This document shows positions 24,615 through 36,290 of a DNA stretch of 64,000 nt, one piece after another. The position numbers and the translations under genes are program-made. The notes under the pieces are model-generated. The model did not search any database. It saw only the letters and a list, made by a program, of their open reading frames with translations, and had not been told where the DNA came from. This DNA is from Zanthoxylum bungeanum (taxonomy: Eukaryota; Streptophyta; Magnoliopsida; Sapindales; Rutaceae), in the NCBI GenBank assembly GCA_019454045.1, contig SKCR01023820.1, positions 1-64,000 of the forward strand, given 5' to 3'. Numbering within the stretch: position 1 is the stretch's first letter; the number at the start of each line of letters is the position of its first letter.

Positions 24615-26184
24615 ATGAGGTGTAGCATCACCTTTTAAAACTCTTACTGTCTCCATCGCCCAATGGTATTCCATTACTTTGACCACCTGAAGTAAAAGAA
24701 AAACAAAAAGATAGATTAAAAAAAAAAAGGGATGGTGTTTAGCTAAGAAAGTAAAGTTGTCCTAATATTAATAAAGAAAATTAAATTAAGTCCCAGTAAA
24801 TTATGCCAAAAATTTGATCGCGATTTTATAAATCTAGCACGCAAGCGCACGTATCGCTCAAGTAATACAATGACTGAAAGTCGGATGTCGAACCCACATA
24901 GACTTAATATTTATCTTATTAATATCAAAACGAACCTACTTAACATAAACTAAACTATTGAGAAGGTAATTGGTTTAATTGAAAAGTAAATAACGAGCAA
25001 ATAATATTTTTTGAAGAAACTTTATATGATAGAAGATCACAGGGTTGCAATTTCACTTAAGCATGTAGACAATAAGCTCAGACATTTTCCATTTAATTGG
25101 GTTGTTGTATTAATTATAAACCTAGAACACTAAATTATTCACAAGCCTCTTTCGATGGTCAGGTGAATATATTTAGAATAAATCAATTAATTATATGCCT
25201 ATATTAATTAAATTAAACCGAATTCATTAAGGTCGTGTTCTAATATTGGCTATGTATGCCCTGTAAGTATATTTCTATCCTGAATGGGAATTTATTTAAC
25301 GAATAAATCACACCTTATTATTCTCACGGCTAACCCAAATTTCCTATGTCGAGTTCCTAATGATTTATCAAGATTATTCTATTGTTGGCCAAACAAATAA
25401 AATAAACATCAAAGTACAGAGAATAATATTAAATAATAAATTACCAACCAAAAGAATAAAAATATACAAATTAATTAATAAACATGCTTAAGATTTGTTA
25501 CAATCATAGATTTAATGAATTAACTACTCATAATAATCTCTAAAAAAAAAAAAACTAATCATTATTACAAGGCAAAAAACTAATAAAAAATAAAGGTTGA
25601 GAGAAAAGTGAAGAAATAAACTCTCATTTGTAGCCTTCATTTTCAAACTCCACCGCCCGTTGATGCACTCGTTCTTTCCTTACTCCATGCATTCTTCTAT
25701 GCTTTGGGAGCTCCAAAATATGTTATGAGACTAGATAATAGGTTTTGAGACGAACTTATGTTTATATAGGAGGTTTAAGGGTGTTTTCTGCTTAAAAATA
25801 GGATCCATGGTGAATTATGGCTGCATTTACCGTGTCGTGACGCGCGGAACGCATCGTGACTTTATCTTTCACATTTGGAGCGCATCGCGACGCTAAAGGG
25901 GCAGCGTCGCGACGTGCCCATTTACTCAACAACGAACTTGTAAATTTGGCTTATGTCTAACTTTTGTGCTTGCGCGCATCTCGACACCCGTTTTCACTCT
26001 GAAATAAACCCCTTATTTTTTTCAATATCTTACCTTTTTATCTCTATTTAATTTCATTGAGCCGTGATATGATTTTACCCTGTAAAAATACACCCTAAAC
26101 ATAACAAATCTCATAAAAACTCGATATCATCCATAAAATATTAAGACAAATGACGGAAAATACATGGATATTAACGGCTTATCA
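24615..26184 (-). mobile_element. Athila-type element B: PBS and 5' LTR
   Basis: 24615-24787 is 5' internal sequence. A decayed Asp-tRNA-type primer-binding site lies at about 24790-24808 (minus: TGGCATAATTTACTGGGACT). The LTR runs 24815-26184 (TGATCGCGAT...GGCTTATCA, 1370 bp). It holds the family marker GCGCACGTATCGCTCAAGTA at 24848-24867, GCGTCGCGACG-type palindromes at about 25890-25915, and a minus-strand TATA-like CCTATATAAAC near 25770. The internal region was interrupted by Tat element A; the 3' LTR is not recognisable. Confidence 0.7.
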
Positions 26185-26643
26185 CCGTCCAAGTATATCA
26201 TCTTTTCTGTACTTAACAAATTATGATAAAAGCAGCGAGGTTTGGTGATTTGTCTCGTCTCCTCATTTCCTCTTGATTTACATATTTTTTATTCAATTTG
26301 ATGATGGGACTCAGAGAGAGAAAAAATATTTAATTTTTTAGCACAAGGAGATGGGACAAAATGTAATAAAATTTTATTAAAATTAAACAATATTTAATAA
26401 AATACAAGACAATATTGGAATGAGACCAGGACAAAATTATTCTAATAATACAAACAGAATGTAATTAGAATTAACAAATCTTGTCTCCTCTACTCCTCAA
26501 TCATAAAATCAGTGAGATAAAAGCTAGGGTATATTCGACAAAAAAAATAAATATTTGTTACTATTTTTAAATGTTGAAACATAGTCTCTGATAAGAGATC
26601 AACACGTGTAACAACAAAAAACGCACCTCCCAATTCCAAATAC
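26185..26643 (-). other. Remnant of the first intron of the galactinol synthase relic
   Basis: On the minus strand this follows the exon 1 donor GTATTTGG at 26643. It is AT-rich, has no coding frame and ends where the Athila LTR begins at 26184. The next galactinol synthase exon, which should start near SKLRIW, was not found in the window. Confidence 0.5.
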
Positions 26644-26926
26644 GTAGTTGATGACGTAATACGCCATGGCGAGTTGGGTCTGGTTATCGGGCGGGTAAAC
26701 GGGTTCGATTTCTCTAACAAAACAACCCTTAAGGGACTCCCATATCAGTCGGTGCTCTTCAGGGTTCAGGCACATCGGGAAAAACAGCAACCACTAATGG
26801 GTATGCAATTTTGACCTTTCTTAAACCTTTGGCCAACCCAATGAGGCCTTTGACATGGTCTCCGTTACCATCTAAGAATGTCACGTAAGCTCTTGGGTAC
26901 CCAGTTGTGAAATTTGAGGGAGCCAT
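26644..26926 (-). pseudogene. GolS: Galactinol synthase, exon 1 relic
   Basis: The minus-strand frame reads MAPSNFTTGYPRAYVTFLDG, then NGDHVKGLIGLAKGLRKVK and, after a break, EHRLIWESLKGCFVREIEPV and NQTQLAMAYYVINY. These match the conserved N-terminus of plant galactinol synthase, a glycosyltransferase family 8 enzyme that makes galactinol from UDP-galactose and myo-inositol, the first committed step of raffinose synthesis. A 7-bp tandem duplication at 26758-26771 shifts the frame after DVPE. The exon ends at a GT donor directly after VINY. The DxD metal site and all later exons are absent. A 16-bp imperfect duplication of the start codon lies just upstream (ATG at 26942), and a 30-kb retrotransposon nest begins at 26949. 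It cannot be functional as it stands. Confidence 0.87.
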
Positions 26927-26948
26927 GCTTTGACGGAGCCATGCTAAG

Positions 26949-27509
26949 TGTAATGTACCTACACTTCAAGTTTGTTCAGGGCCAATATTTTGCCCATGGT
27001 CGTTTGTTTGTGGTGTTAGTGTGTACTTTTGTATTTTTTGTATTTTTATTTTTTATTATTTTTATTTTAGGGGATGACAACTCAAGCATCGTGTATGTTT
27101 CATAGTGCCACTTGTGTAATGTCTTTAAACCCTCTTTAAGGGGGTGATCTGGGTACCTTAGAATGACATTGGCCACCAGCATACTAAGGGCTTAAGCTGT
27201 GTACTTCATCGCCCTTAGTTGGCTTGATTAATGAAATGTGCTTATTTTTGATGTCTTATTGCTTTGTCCCGAATGTGATGCTTGAATGTGTATTTCATAT
27301 GCCAAATATATGTTTTATTGCTTCGTGCCATGCGAATATGTGTTTATCGATGTTTGCTAAACTTTCGTCGCCTCGTATCACTTATATTTTGTAGATGGCT
27401 AACAACGAGCTTGTCCTTGTAGGCTCAATTTTAGGCTGACATGTTAGACGCAACGTTAACAAGTGTCGCACGAACCCGACTTGGTGATCCTAAAGTTTGG
27501 CATGTGACG
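26949..27509 (+). repeat. 5' LTR of the chromovirus-like element
   Basis: It starts TGTAATGTACCTACACTTC, ends near GGCATGTGAC, and is homologous along its length to 56284-56816. The two copies differ at many positions and carry small indels, so the insertion is old. It is short (561 bp), as is usual for this group. Confidence 0.87.
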
Positions 27510-27521
27510 GTATCAAAGCAT
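27509..27521 (+). other. Primer-binding site of the chromovirus-like element
   Basis: GGTATCAAAGCA follows the 5' LTR and is close to the initiator-Met tRNA-type site TGGTATCAGAGC; the first base is mutated. Confidence 0.7.
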
Positions 27522-28680
27522 ACAAGGTTGGAATTACAGAATGGCTAAGAAATAATAGTTACAATCCCCTGGATGCTGTCGAGAAAATGTTAGTTGATAT
27601 TGATGGCTACATCGTAACACTGACAAAGAAAACTTCGAATATTGAAAACTTCAGGCAGACTATCAAGGTACTTGAAACCTCAACGAGTGCCCCACTAGAA
27701 GAGGGACGTGCTAATGATTAGCAGGTTGCCGTAAACGCATTAAAAGAACAGTTGGCTGAGTTGAGCATAAGGGTGAACCTCACCACTCTTGCCAATTTAA
27801 ACCTGCCAACAACTATTACAAATACATAGCAGAATAGGTCCAAAGTTCTGGAGCCTAGATCTTATGAGGGTGTTAGAGGTACACATGCACACACGAATTT
27901 CCTCTTTGATATGGAGTAATATTTCAGGGCCTCACGAATAGAGGAGGAAAAGGATAAGGTCTCGATAACGTTGATGTACTTGTCCAAAGATGCTAAGTCC
28001 GTTGTAGTGCAAAACACATAGAGATACAAGAAGGATGGTGCGCCATCAACAATTGGGAGGATCTGAAACGCGAGTTAAAGGCCCAATTTCTACTAGGAAA
28101 TGTGGCTTACATAGCTCGGCGATAGTTACGAGAACTGAAGCATACGTGTACAATCCAAAAATATGTGAGAAAGTTTTCAGGATTGATGTTAGATATTCGA
28201 GACATTTCTGAGCAAGACAAGATCTTCTATTTCCTCGAAGGGTTGAAGCCTTGGGGCAGGACCGAGTTACAAAGGCATCGAGTAAAGGATTTTCCTCCGC
28301 ACAAGCTACTGCGGAGCAATGACAGATTACTCGCTCGATGGACCTCCATCAAAGAGATCCTTGCCTACACCCACTAGGAATAACAATGGGAACAATAAGG
28401 CAATGGATTAGAGCAACGATTAAAGTGGGGAGCGGACAAGAGAGGGGAGTCAAGTTCCTTGAGCTCAAAATGGCTTTTGCCTCAGAATGGTCCCCCAAAC
28501 GGGAAAAAACCCTTGGCTTATTGGATATATGATGGGACGAATCAGGCTATGGAGTGCCCTAAGAAGTCTAGAATGGTAGCCCTATTACCACAATAGGAAG
28601 AAGAATAACGACGACGTGCATCCCTGGAAAGCCCAAAAGTGGAGGAATCTGGTTGAATAGCAGCATTAAGGGTGTTTAGT
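27522..28680 (+). pseudogene. Decayed chromovirus gag, left copy
   Basis: Broken frames include an N-terminal Gag part (27497-27721), the conserved capsid stretch RKFSGLMLDIRDISEQDKIF and FLEGLKPWGRTELQRHRVKD (28165-28310), and a C-terminal remnant with ECPKKSRMVALLP near 28550-28590, the end of a CCHC knuckle. Several stops interrupt it. From 27773 onward it is almost identical to 40520-41430. Confidence 0.8.
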
Positions 28681-28689
28681 GCCTTAGAA

Positions 28690-28911
28690 AAACAACCAAA
28701 AACTCATGTTCGTTGATGCATTGGTTAATGGGGTTACCACTAAAAGCGTTTTGGTGGACACAAGGGCCACCCAAAACTTTATCTCTACCGTTGAAGCGAA
28801 GGATCTGGGCTCGAGTTAGAGCGAGACGTGGGTTGCATGAAGGCGGTCAATTCACAAGCGCTACCCATGAGTGGGTTAGCGAAACAAGTAAAATTGAAGA
28901 TCAGCACGTAG
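28690..28911 (+). pseudogene. Decayed aspartic protease start, left copy
   Basis: The reading shows FVDALVNGVTTKSVLVDTRA followed, after a shift, by the parts seen intact at 41455-41661. The usual active-site triplet D-S/T-G is altered to DTR. The sequence ends with TAAGG at 28912-28916 and the first 71 bases of an Athila LTR. Confidence 0.75.
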
Positions 28912-28916
28912 TAAGG

Positions 28917-28991
28917 TGATCGGTGGTAAACACACACGTTACGTAAGCGCACGTATCGCTCAAGTAGTATAAAAAATATCGATCACGTAAA
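28917..28991 (-). mobile_element. Truncated Athila LTR end and junction sequence
   Basis: 28917 to about 28975 equals the plus-strand start of the Athila LTR at 41667 (TGATCGGTGGTAAACAC). After GATCAC a short filler repeats the word AAAATATCGA, and then Tat internal DNA begins. The insertion point and its mutated flank TAAGG are the same as at 41662-41666, so this is a duplicate of the same Athila insertion and not a second one. Confidence 0.75.
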
Positions 28992-28995
28992 AATA

Positions 28996-29400
28996 TCGAG
29001 ATGTGTGCCCAGGGTCGAGGTGCCCACTACATCATCATATTCAGGGTGAGGTCCCTATTATCAGCGGTATTGGGTCGAGATGAATGCCCAGGGTCGAGGT
29101 GCCCCCGTTGTCAGTTGTAGTTCCGGGTCGAGATGCGTGCCCAGGGTCGAGGTGCCCACTACATCATCATATCAGGGCGAGGTCCCTATTGTCAACGGTA
29201 TTGGTCGAGATGCGTGCCCAGGGTCGAGGTGCCCCCGTTGTCGGTGGTAGTTCCGGGTCGAGATGCGTTCCCAGGGTCGAGGTGCCCACTGCATCATCAT
29301 ATTCAGGGTGAGGTCCCTATTGTCAGCGGTATTGGGTCGAGATGCGTGCCCAGGGTCGAGGTGCCCCCGTTGTCGGTTGTAGTTCCGGGATGCGTCCCAG
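28996..29400 (+). repeat. 132-bp tandem repeat array, copy 1
   Basis: About three units, each made of two related halves that share GGGTCGAGATGCGTGCCC and AGGGTCGAGGTGCCC. One half continues with CCCGTTGTCGGTTGTAG, the other with ACTACATCATCATATTC. The long open frames seen here are a by-product of repeats without stop codons. Confidence 0.85.
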
Positions 29401-29536
29401 GGTCGAGGACCTACTACATCATTACTTTTAGGATGTATTTCAGGGTCGAGGGCCCACACATCAGTTGCAGTTCCGAGATGCGTCCCATGGTCGAGGGCCC
29501 ACTGCATCATCAGTACTCCGGGTATGGAGACACACA

Positions 29537-30440
29537 TCATCAGCAACGATTAAGAAATGGGCCACTCTCACATCAGCAACGGTTCGGAAATGGACTATCT
29601 CTCATCAGCAACGGTTCGGAAATGGACCACTCTCACATCAGCAATGGTTCAGAAATGGACTATCTCTCATCAGCAACGGTTCGGAAATGGACCGCTCTCA
29701 CACCAGCAATGGTTCGGAAATGGACCACTCTACATCAGTAATGGTTCGGAAATGGACTATCTCTCATCAGCAACGGTTCGGAAATGGACCGCTCTCACAT
29801 CAGCAATGGTTCGAAAATGGACCACTCTCACATCAGTAATGGTTCGGAAATGGACTGTCTCTCACCAACAATGGTTCAAAAATGGACCATTCTCACATCA
29901 GCATGGTTCAAAAATGGACCACAATCACATCAGTTCGCCGAAAATGGCACTCCGAAAATGGAGCATGGTTCAGAAATGGACCACAATCACATCAGCTCGC
30001 CGAAAATGGCACTCCGAAAATGGAGCACACGTTCGGAAATGGACCACAATCACATCAGCTCGCCAAAATGGCACTCCGAAAATGGAGCACGGTTCGGAAA
30101 TGGACCAGTATCTCATCAGACGCCGAAAATGGCACTATGAAAATGGAGCATGGTTCGGAAATGGACCACTATCACATCCGCGACGCCTCGGAAATGAGGT
30201 TTAGCATGCCGAAAATGGCACTCCGGAAATGGAGCACGGTTCGGAAGGGGACTGAAACTATCACAACCGCGACGCCTCGGAAATGAGGTTTAGCATGCCG
30301 AAAATGGCACTCCGGAAATGGAGCAAGGTTCGGAAGGGGACCACAACTATCACAACCGCGACGCCTCGGGAATGAGGTTTAGCATGCCGAAAATGGCGCT
30401 CCGGAAATGGGGCAAGGTTCGGAAGGGGACCAACTCTCAT
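29537..30440 (+). repeat. 33-bp and 62-bp tandem repeat array, copy 1
   Basis: First part: units of 32-33 bp around GGTTCGGAAATGGACCAC and CTCTCACATCAGCAA. Second part (from about 29930): longer units that add GCCGAAAATGGCACTCCG. Third part (from about 30180): units with CGACGCCTCGGAAATGAGG and TTTAGCATGC. Because units are near multiples of three, all frames stay open for long distances. Matches 37050-37945. Confidence 0.88.
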
Positions 30441-30653
30441 CAGTTCAGTTCGGTAGTGATTCCTAGAGATCGCAGCATCTTGCAGGGATGAACCTTAGGG
30501 GTCGAAGCACCTCACCACCAGATCAACTCAGTTCAAAGCAACATGCAAGTCAAGCGGCGACTGGCGAGCCAGGTAAGTGAAAATGCATTGCACGTACTTT
30601 GATAGGATTGTCATTGTCACACACTGCACAAGTCCCATCAAAGGGGGGGCGAC

Positions 30654-33007
30654 TGTAGGCATTGCATTTTTGCATATGAGCCCGATGATGAGTCTCGTAT
30701 GGAGACACTACCGCTTTAGTTGTGAAAGCCGCGGGAAACGGACGTTGGAAGGGTAAAGTTGGGAATTAGTATTTTGTCAGATTTAACTCGCGTGTGTTTC
30801 GCTTCGGGTTCGCTTGTTGGACCTCTGTTTTAAAACACACCAAACTCATTAAAACACATCCAAAAAATTAAAACATTTAAAACACATCTCACAAATTAAA
30901 TAATAAAACATTTACAACACATCTCACAAATTAAATAATAAAACATTTAAAATACATGTCACAAATAAATTAAAACAAATTAAAATTAAACTTAAATGTA
31001 AATAATTTAAATCACATTCACAAATTAAATCACCTTCCTAAATTAAATTAAATCCCTTTCCTAAAATACATAAATCACTTCCCCAAATTAAAAGATTTCC
31101 TTATCACATACTAAATAAAAGATATCCCCTTTAAAACACACAAATCATATTCCTTCTCCAACAAGGTAAACCCCCTCCCTTGGCCTATAAAAATAATCAT
31201 TCTCCACACAAACCAAACCCTGGCGGCTGGCTCATTCATCATATTCACGACACCTCTCAACAAAGCAAAACCCTAATCCCTCTCGGCCACTCTCTCTCAT
31301 TCACTCATTCGGCAGCCCTCTCACCTGCACACCCTTTTACACATCAAGGCATTGCCTTCATCTCAAGCCATCATCTGCCCATTCAATTAGCTACTACCAA
31401 TAAGCCCACGCCACTCACTGCCTAAACTCCACTCACGCTACAAATTTCCCTTCACAGCCTCCCCTTCATGAAAGCCACCTGCCCGCGCATAATCTGCCTC
31501 ACGCCAAGTCTACTCAGCCCATCACTCTCTCTTCACGCGCAGCACACACTCGGCCACTAGTCACAAAGCCCCCCCACTCACGTTGCTAACCCCACAACAA
31601 CAAAGAGCCAGCCTCAAAGTAGCCCATACTAGCATTCACGTAGCAAACCTCACCTCACGCAATTGCCCTTCACACTGCCCATATTCACGCACAATAAGAA
31701 CCCCTCACACTAGCATATCCACGCACTCATTCTCTCTCCCATACAGCCAACACACCTGTCTATCTTCGCGCATAACCCCTTCACTGGACAGCCCTCCATA
31801 TCCACGCAAATCCCTCTCACAACAGCCCTGCATATTCACGCAAATCTCCCTCAATCAACTCCGCAAATCTGTCTCTGACCAGCCCTCAATCAACTCCACA
31901 AATCCTTCACAAACTGCTCCCACTCACGCCCATTCAGCCCTCCACAAACTGCTCCCACTCACGCCCATTCAGCCCTCAACAAACTGCTTCTACTCACGCA
32001 AAAAAAACCAGTGAACAAATTAGCCCCTAAATAGTCCCCAAAACTGCACCCTAAGCCGCACCTTCACTGCCACCGAAACAGCCGCAAACTGACCACCAAA
32101 ACTACTCCCAAAACAGTCCCCTAAGCGACCAAAACAGTGACCTGAAACGTAGCAGCGAAACGGACTTGAAACAGCAGCCCGAGCATCAAAGCAGCGAGGA
32201 AAGACGTTGAGTAGACAAATCGGAAAAGCATCGGATTAATCTCCCTTCCAACGGACGTGTAACGCCCTTTCTCTAGACGACAAAAGAGGTTAGACCTGAG
32301 GGCACCTTTTTACTTATCTTCTTTATCTTTGTTTTATTTATTTTGATATATAATTGCATGAGAGTCGTTTGAAGCATGATGTGATTGTTGGATGAGCGGG
32401 ATATGTGTTCCCTTTTGTGGTATATCGGATGGAAACCCGGACATAAATTCCATAGCCGATTCCGAATGGACGGTAATATGGTCTGCACTCGGGATACAAT
32501 GCCACGTACCACTTAAGATACATGTATCTCATCTCATCCAAATTTGTATTTGAGCATGCTATAGTCTTTAGGTATTTGTTTATTATTTAAAGCATGGTTT
32601 AATTTAGTTTGTTATTTATTTGTTAAAGCATGTTTAGGTTGTTCTTTACGCATGTTCTTAGTTTATGATGCGTTTGGGTAATGATTTATACATGTTGATT
32701 TAATGGTTCAATATGCTTGTTGTGTTACATTGCGTGGAATTATTTGGATGAAAGCATGTTAGATCTAAGTACCCTTGAGCATGAATGTTGAATAGATTCG
32801 GTTAGTTTATTGCACAAATTATATCATCACAAGTGACATAAGTAAGGGACCATTCCGAACCCAACGGTTTGAGGTCTTCCCTTGCGAGGGGTGAGTACGG
32901 CCTTAAACCTTTGTCCCGGTTCACACCGGGTGGCGACTCCATGTTATTTCGTACTCCCAACTAGGCCGCGAGCCTAGAAACAGCGTCGTCAAGTTCTGTT
33001 GTCTACA
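30654..33007 (+). repeat. Tat element B LTR 1
   Basis: 2354 bp, TGTAGGCATTGCATTTTTGC to TTCTGTTGTCTACA. Nearly identical to LTR 2 at 38160-40519 apart from scattered substitutions and small indels. A TATA box lies at 31185-31195, followed by a very G-poor, C-rich leader. It is preceded by a polypurine tract and followed by a primer-binding site. Confidence 0.9.
31185..31195 (+). promoter_or_regulatory. TATA box of Tat LTR 1
   Basis: CTATAAAAATA after a C-rich stretch; the same element is at 38693-38703 in LTR 2, and CTATATAA occupies the same relative place near 53353 in the solo LTR. Conservation across three LTRs supports a promoter role. Confidence 0.6.
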
Positions 33008-33010
33008 ATT

Positions 33011-33028
33011 TGGCGACTCCACTGGGGA
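33011..33028 (+). other. Primer-binding site of Tat element B
   Basis: TGGCGACTCCACTGGGGA starts four bases after LTR 1. It resembles the Arg-tRNA-type sites reported for Tat/Ogre elements; the tRNA assignment is from memory of the group. Confidence 0.75.
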
Positions 33029-33761
33029 TTAGAAAATCGGCCTCGAAATCATGTCTTGTGATGTGTATAATTTGTGATTTTATTAATCGTTTCTATAGTG
33101 AGTTGAAATGGGTTTTAATCAAAGGCTTTGTTGAAGCTAGGTGATGGTTGGGTGTCTTCCTTCACTCACTACCATTCAGGGAAAAGCTGTGAAGGCACCT
33201 AGATAATCATTACTTGTAGCTTGTTGTGAACATTTAGTTTGGAGGACTCGTTGTTTATTCCTGACACCAAACGATAAGAGCCTAAGGGGCTTGGGTACTT
33301 AAGAGAGCCTCGCTCCACCCTCCCTCTGGGAAATCTACAACGGGAAATCCATTCGACAGTTAGTCACACACCGTAACTCGTTGGCACATACCGTAAGGTA
33401 TAAAAAAGGTGCACTCATTTGGTCGCTTGAACCCTTGAGTGGGGAGTCCTAGTTGTGGGTAATCCTTCGTCAAACGAGAGCCTTTGTCCACACTCCCGTA
33501 AACCCACATGTGAACCATAGTTGTATGACCTATAAGGGCCACCTTTTATGCTTTTGATTACCCCATGCATATTATGTCTCATACATCACATGCATCTCAT
33601 GCATACATGCATCATGTTAACCCTCGTGTCTTAAAAGCCATCATAAATATCCGTTGGGTTAGAAAAAGAGGGGCTTGTCAAGAAGAGTTTAGCGAACATG
33701 GATATCGGGGAAAAGGAAATCGAGAAACATAAAAACTTACGGCAATGAGAGAGACCATTGG

Positions 33762-33862
33762 TGGGCCAAAAAAAAAAGGGAAAAAACAAAAAAGAAAAAA
33801 ATAGAAAAAAAAAGAAAAAGAAAAAAAAAAGAAAAAAAAAAGAAAAAAATAGAAAAAATATT
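33762..33862 (+). repeat. A-rich low-complexity run
   Basis: Almost pure adenine broken by single G or T residues, between the Tat leader and Athila-like internal sequence. A similar shorter run lies at 34245-34320. Confidence 0.9.
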
Positions 33863-34963
33863 ATGTTCTTAGTCCTAATAGTTAGGCATAAGTCCGATGA
33901 TGAAATTGATTGCTTAGAAACGATAAACTCTTGATGTGCTTTTATCTGATACTTTGAATGATTAATCTATGTTAGACTCGTAAGCACTTCACTATAGGTT
34001 CTTAGCGGTGAAAACCTGAGTAGTTGGCAAGGTGACTAGTTGAAGAAATTGTAGGTCGGTGAATGACCGTTTGCTTAGATGTCTATCTTGATTTGCTTAT
34101 GTTATGATGTGTGGTATGGCTGAAAATGAAAGAAAAGTCTCTAAAGAAAAGAATTGAACCACCTATAACCAATAAGCGTGAAGCTACCCATGGGCGAGTA
34201 TTAGGACCACCATGAGGAGAAATGCTACCTTAAAGGGTATGTGTGTTGAAAAAAGAAGAAAAAGAAAAAAAAAAGTTCAAAATGAAAAGAAAAAAAGAGA
34301 GAGACAAAAGAAAAATAAAATCATACCACATTGAGCATGGAAAAGCAACTGCATGCATAATTAAGACATCTAGGTTGGTTTGACCCATCGATCCCGATTT
34401 TTGAAATGAAATCATTGAGTTGGCTTGCTTAAGGATCAAGCTGTGAAAGAACCTTTGCACACACACACTTTGAGTCTGACATAGATCATTTATTCAAAAA
34501 CTCAGATTTGAGTTGCATTGAGTGTTTTGAATGTCTCTGGTTTCATTACTGAGCATTCTTTGAGGACAATGATATGTATAACTATTGGGACTATTTCGTA
34601 GAATGTGTTATAGCATGATGATATGGAAGGCCCCACCATGTGGTTCATCTTGACCAAGTGCAAACAGCGGAGAGCAGAAAGCTAAACCAAGACTGGGGGC
34701 AACCAGTCTACCACATCGTGAATCAGAGATATAACAAGATATTGAGTCATGAGACCAGAGAGAAGACTGAGCAATCACCTAGAGAACCGCGGAAGACCTA
34801 ATCCAATGGAATAGGAAATTCATTCATGCATGCATGCATACACGTAACATATTTTGCATTCTTTTTTTGTGTTTGTTTTGTTTTGTATTCACAGGTTTCA
34901 AAGAAGAAAAAGAGAAAGCGGCAAAGACAAGCCAACCAGAATCAGCAACATATGAGTAGTAGT

Positions 34964-36290
34964 TTTGGGGATGGGTCCCAGGGTTGAGGCCCATATCAGT
35001 ATCAGTTTTGGGGTGAGGCCCACGTCAGTATCAGTCTGGGGGCGAGCCCCACATCAGTGTCTGTATGGGGGCGAGGCCCACATCAGTTTCAGTTTTGGGT
35101 CGAGGCCCATATCAGTATTCGTTTGGGGATGAGTCCCGGGGTTGAGGCCCACATCAGTTCAGGGCCGAGGTCCATACATTAGTATCAGTTTGGGGTGAAA
35201 CCCATATCAGTTTGGGGCAATGCCCACATCAGTACCAGTCTGGGGGCGAGGCCCACATCATTATCAGTATCAGTTCAGGGTTGAGGCCCACACATCATCA
35301 GTATCAGTTTTGGGGATGCGTCCCAGGGTCGAGGCCCACATCAGCATTATCTGAGGGCGAAGCCCACATCATTGACATCAGTATCAGTTTCTACCGGATA
35401 TGGCATTCTGGGGGCGAGGCTCACATTACATCAGATCAGTTCTGCCGGGTATGGCATTCTGGGGGCGAGGCCCACATTACATCAAATTAGTTTTCCAGGT
35501 ACGACACTTCGGGTATAGAGACACATCAGAATTTGGAATGAATCCAGGGAATGAATCCCAAGGCCGAGGTCCATATCAACAGAATTTTAGGAATGAATCA
35601 CAGGGCCGAGGCCCACGTCGTCAAAATTTGGAATGAATCCGGGAATGAATCCCAGGGTCGAGGCCCATATCAGCAGAGTTTTGGAATGAATCCGGGAATG
35701 AATCCCAGGGTCGAGGCCCACATCGTCATAGTGTTGGAATGAATCCAGGAATAAATCACAGGGTCGAGGCCTGCATTATATCAGTTTCAGAATGAATCCC
35801 AAGGGCCAAGGCCCGTATTATCAGCAGTTTTCGAGAATGAATCCCAGAGGGTCGAGGCCCACATTATCACCAGTTTCGGGAATGAAGCCCAGGGAATAAA
35901 GCCCACATTCAGCACGGTTCAGGAATGGACCACCTCACAACACGGTTCGGGAATGAACCATCACATCAGTATCAGTAGGGATGAGTCTCAGAGCTGAGGT
36001 CCATACATCAGTATCAATTTTGGGGATGCACCCCAGGGCCGAGGCCCACATCAACATCAGTTTTGGGGATGAGTCACAGGGCCTAGGCCCACATCAGTAT
36101 TAGATAGAGGGCGAGGCCCACATCAACATCAGTTAAGGGCGAGGCCCTTATCAGTCTGAGGGCGAGGCCCACATCAGTATCAGTTTGAGGGCAAGACCCA
36201 TAATCAGCATCAGTCTGGGGGCGAGGCCCATATCAGTATCAGTCTGGGGGTGAAGCCCACTACATCATTATCAGTTCGAGGGCGAGGTCC
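34964..36290 (+). repeat. GAGGCCCACATCAG tandem repeat array
   Basis: Degenerate units of roughly 30-40 bp built on TCAGTATCAGTTTGGGGGCG and AGGCCCACATCAG, with a middle section of longer units (about 35500-35900) around GAATGAATCCCAGGGTCGAG. This array exists only in the complete internal region, not upstream of LTR 1. Confidence 0.85.

Larger units (their letters stand above)
28992..30653 (+). mobile_element. Tat element B: extra copy of the 3' internal region
   Basis: This matches 36497-38159 base for base in order and in length (1662 against 1663 bp). It includes the 132-bp and 33-bp tandem arrays and the polypurine tract before the LTR (AAAGGGGGGGCGAC at 30640-30653). With 30654-40519 it gives the order internal-LTR-internal-LTR. 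Confidence 0.85.

Noticed and set aside
29133..30286. Several long overlapping open frames (up to about 215 codons) rich in Ser, His, Trp and Met
   Set aside because: They are translations of 33-bp and 62-bp tandem units in all three frames; no start context, no homology, and the same pattern recurs at 36969-37799.
29537..30440. Regular short repeats resembling a CRISPR array
   Set aside because: Units are contiguous and degenerate without unique spacers, and the context is a plant LTR retrotransposon.
31583..32014. Pro/Ser-rich open frame as a possible gene (repeated at 39093-39545)
   Set aside because: It lies inside an LTR leader with extreme C-rich composition, which lowers stop frequency; kept only as a low-interest observation.
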